Of a DNA stretch of 64,000 bases, positions 61,301 through 64,000 are shown piece after piece (the first letter of the stretch is position 1; the number at the start of each line of letters is the position of its first letter). The notes below the pieces were generated by a model, which saw nothing but the letters and a program-made list of their open reading frames with translations, was not told where the DNA came from and searched no databases. The stretch covers positions 92,173,963 to 92,237,962 of the forward strand of contig CM048554.1 in the NCBI GenBank assembly GCA_026413225.1, read 5' to 3'. The stretch comes from Otis tarda (lineage: Eukaryota; Chordata; Aves; Otidiformes; Otididae). Position numbers and translations under genes: made by a program.

Positions 61301-64000
61301 CTCAGAGAATAATGTCTTGTCACTTGAAGAGGTCAAACACTGAAAAGCCAAAGGATGAGATGCAGTTTTGGGATGGCTATGTGTCCTGCTCTAAATCAAA
61401 TCTCTCAAGTCCTTTTATTGGAAGAGCACATTGCTCATAGGCCATGTGGAAATGTGTGGATGAGAGGACACTGATAGCAGCCTGGAGTGCTCTTACATGT
61501 CTGTCATCTTCTGCTCTAAGACTAGAGACACTTCCAAGGCAAGAAAAGTGTCTCTAGGAAACATCTATATTTTCCAAAGTCTTATGAACATAATAATTTC
61601 CAGTAAATATGCTTCTCCATGTGATTTTACCTTTGCAGTCTGAACAAACATATTTTCTGCTTTCTAAGTGGCATAAGTGAAGTGAGAAATAATAAAATTG
61701 CTGTGTTTTTTGAAAAATAATTTTAAAAACCTCTAACACAGAACATTTGTAAGTTGTCTGCAGCGTGTATTGTAAAGAGAAAATGTTCAAACATGCCTGA
61801 AGGGTCATGGTGCCAAATTTCCATTAAAATTAATGGAAACTTGGCATCCAGATAGTCTAGGTGGCTTCTGAAAATCCCACACCTCCCTCTATGTTTGTGG
61901 AGTGGGAAGAATTTTCTAATGTGAAACACTGTTTGAAAGATCATATACATTAGAGAAAACAGGAGTTTGTGTTTCTGACTGATGAAGTAGTGACTTCATC
62001 TAAAAATAGCTGTTTCAAAGGGAGTACAAGTTACTGGAGGGTAATGATCTGACTGGGCTGTTGTTTTGAAAAACAAGGTTTCTTAAACATGAAAAAGCAC
62101 GGAACAATCTGTTCAAGCTTTAAAACAGCCTCTCACATTGTTAAAAACTGGATTTCTGAAGAAAGCAAGTGGGAATATGCCCTTTCCTGAAAAAAAAAAA
62201 ATGCTGTGAAGACGAGGGTGCATCCTGTAAAGGAATGCCTTGCAGGAAGTATAAAGCTTAGCTCAGCATTTAGTAGTCACTGGACTTCACAATACAAACA
62301 GGTATTACAGTCCTTTCTCTAAACAGAGCAGAAAGTCTGAGGGATCTGTGCAATCTTCTGCACGTGGCAAAAAAAATACAGATATCTCACATTCAAAATA
62401 CAAAATTAGAATGAGCACCTAATGTGCCTCGAGGCAAAAAAGTATTTAGTTCCTTGAGAATTCCAGAGATGTCTGAACAGGAACTAAAGCATTAAAGTGA
62501 CTAGTCCCAACACTTGCTCTGGGATCCACTGACATTCCTAGTAAGGAAAGTTATATTGCCCTTAAGATCATCTCAGTGCAGTCTTTTTTTTTGTTTTTGC
62601 AAACTGGGATAATATCGTCCAACTCGCACAAGGATTGCAGGCAATGAAATACTAGCTCCCAGTGATTGTTTGCAAATAAGCAGCCTTTGATGCCTTATGA
62701 ACTACTGAGTTGGAGTTGCTTTGTCTGGAATGACATTTCAAGAACAGCAAGTGGCTTTCTTTATTGGATCTGAAACATCATTTCTGGGAATACCATATGC
62801 CGTGAAGCATTTGTAGCAGATGATTATCAAACAACAGCATGCAAGGGAAAAAGGGCTGACCTGGGCACAGCCTCTCTATGAAGCATTGTGTAAAATAGCT
62901 ATTTTCAATGTTTTGTGAAATGTTCCTAAAAAAAAGGAAAATATACAAAGATCATTTTAAATATTTTCTTTCCTGATGACACACCTGTCTATGCTGGATT
63001 TGGACAACTGATTTCTTAGAGATTTCCCCTTTTTTTCTTACTATTTAAAAGTTGATTTCTTTTTTGTCCTTTGTGTGTCCCTAGTCATGCCCTTTGTCCC
63101 TGTTGTGTGTTGCAAGAACTCCATAAAGCCCTCTTGATTGTGACAGCACTACCCTCTTGCAAGGCAATGTCCCTACTTACAACTTTATGTTCCCTTCTAC
63201 TAGATCATCATTGTCTGCAATGGCTTCCAGCAAACACCTCTTTAAAGCTAACTTCTCTTGTGAAACACCTCTTTGTGATGATCACTTTTCTAAAGTTATA
63301 ACCTCACCTCACAGCATCAGATTTCTGAGCTATGACAATAGAGAAACTCCTCATGGACTACATTTTCTCTGGAACAAGAGTATCAGGTTAAAATTAATAT
63401 CTATTGCACCCTTATGTCCCAACCCCTGGGGACTGAGTGGTGCTAGATGCATCAGAAGAAAACACAGGAAACTTGAAGTAGACAATTATGGAGCAATCCA
63501 CTACATGGAATAATTTTCCTTAACTTATTTCAGGGACTGGCACAAGCCAGAAGCACTTAGATTTCTACCCTATGTTCTGTCTACTGCAGAATAAGAGAGA
63601 CGACTGATACAGAAATAACTATCAAATCTGAATTCATATTAAGCTTGACCTTCATGAGAGCTATTCAGACACAACTTGTCTTTGCCTCATAACCACACAG
63701 TGACCTTCATCATCAATTACTAACTCTTTCTCAACCAGATTCTATCAGAAAATTTGGCAAGCAGAGATGAATGCAAACTCAAGGTGAGAAAGTACCACTG
63801 AATTATAAAATGGAAATGGAATATCATCACTTGCTGTGTGTTTCCTGGAGTTTACTTCTGTAACTAAGGACCAACTGCTGTCAATACGGGATAAGAATCA
63901 GATTCTAGACATAAAATCCAAAAAACCTGCAGCTTAAATCAGCACACAACCCTCTAGAGAAGTAAATTGCATTGTCCTGATGTTTAAGGAAGAGCACATC
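58321..64000. other. Non-coding stretch to window end
   Basis: No gene recognised. The longest frame outside the transposons is 152 codons at 58541-58999 (+). It has no domain, its second half is hydrophobic, AT-rich and low in complexity, and an overlapping frame of 86 codons exists, so I treat it as chance. Segments around 58790-58940 (with ACAATGG and TAATTA-like motifs) and 60480-60700 look denser in regulatory-type motifs than average. That is an impression only. Confidence 0.5.

Noticed and set aside
1-64000. CRISPR, prophage, operon, tRNA or rRNA features
   Set aside because: None seen. The transposon content and sequence texture are those of a vertebrate nuclear genome.

Overview
This window looks like bird nuclear DNA. 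It carries seven copies or fragments of CR1, the LINE that dominates avian genomes. Several end in the typical CR1 tail built from ATTCTATG units. It also carries four LTRs or LTR pieces that I recognise by memory as avian ERVL-type. The rest is AT-rich, with frequent stops in all frames. No tRNA, rRNA, CRISPR, operon or prokaryotic gene structure is visible. I found no host exon I could defend, so this is probably a gene desert or the inside of a very long intron. The species cannot be fixed from the sequence alone.

Layout. Positions 1-6880 are AT-rich non-coding DNA with small microsatellites. CR1 pieces follow at 6883-7238 (+) and 8762-8884 (+, an internal piece with no 3' end). The next long non-coding stretch runs to 23032. 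It is followed by a CR1 (-) at 23033-23558, a GC-rich patch at 24225-24440 and an old CR1 (+) at 24530-24764. The richest part is 28590-34215, a GC-richer composite block. It contains a degenerate tandem array with ~95-116 bp units, a complete 1,147 bp LTR (28896-30042) inserted into that array with a perfect 5 bp target duplication, and a 3.2 kb CR1 (30832-34018, minus). That CR1 keeps the end of ORF1 and almost all of ORF2. A 675 bp minus-strand solo LTR lies at 39873-40547. At 46619-47551 there is a pile-up of a 580 bp solo LTR, a CR1 3' end and a truncated LTR tail, the last two directly abutting. A final CR1 (-) lies at 58011-58320, and non-coding DNA continues to 64000.

The only recognisable protein-coding material is CR1. 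The ORF1 remnant ends in a DGVHL motif, as in the SGNH-hydrolase-like C-terminus of CR1 ORF1. ORF2 encodes an apurinic-type endonuclease followed by reverse transcriptase. ORF2 is broken by one apparent 1-base deletion and has Asn where the first Asp of the RT FADD motif is expected. No genes co-operate here in a pathway, and the biology visible is the history of retroelement insertion. I found no convincing new biological system. The items most worth checking are the nested block at 28590-34215, the CR1/LTR junction at 47377/47378, the CR1 fragment lacking its 3' end, and a few candidate conserved non-coding segments.
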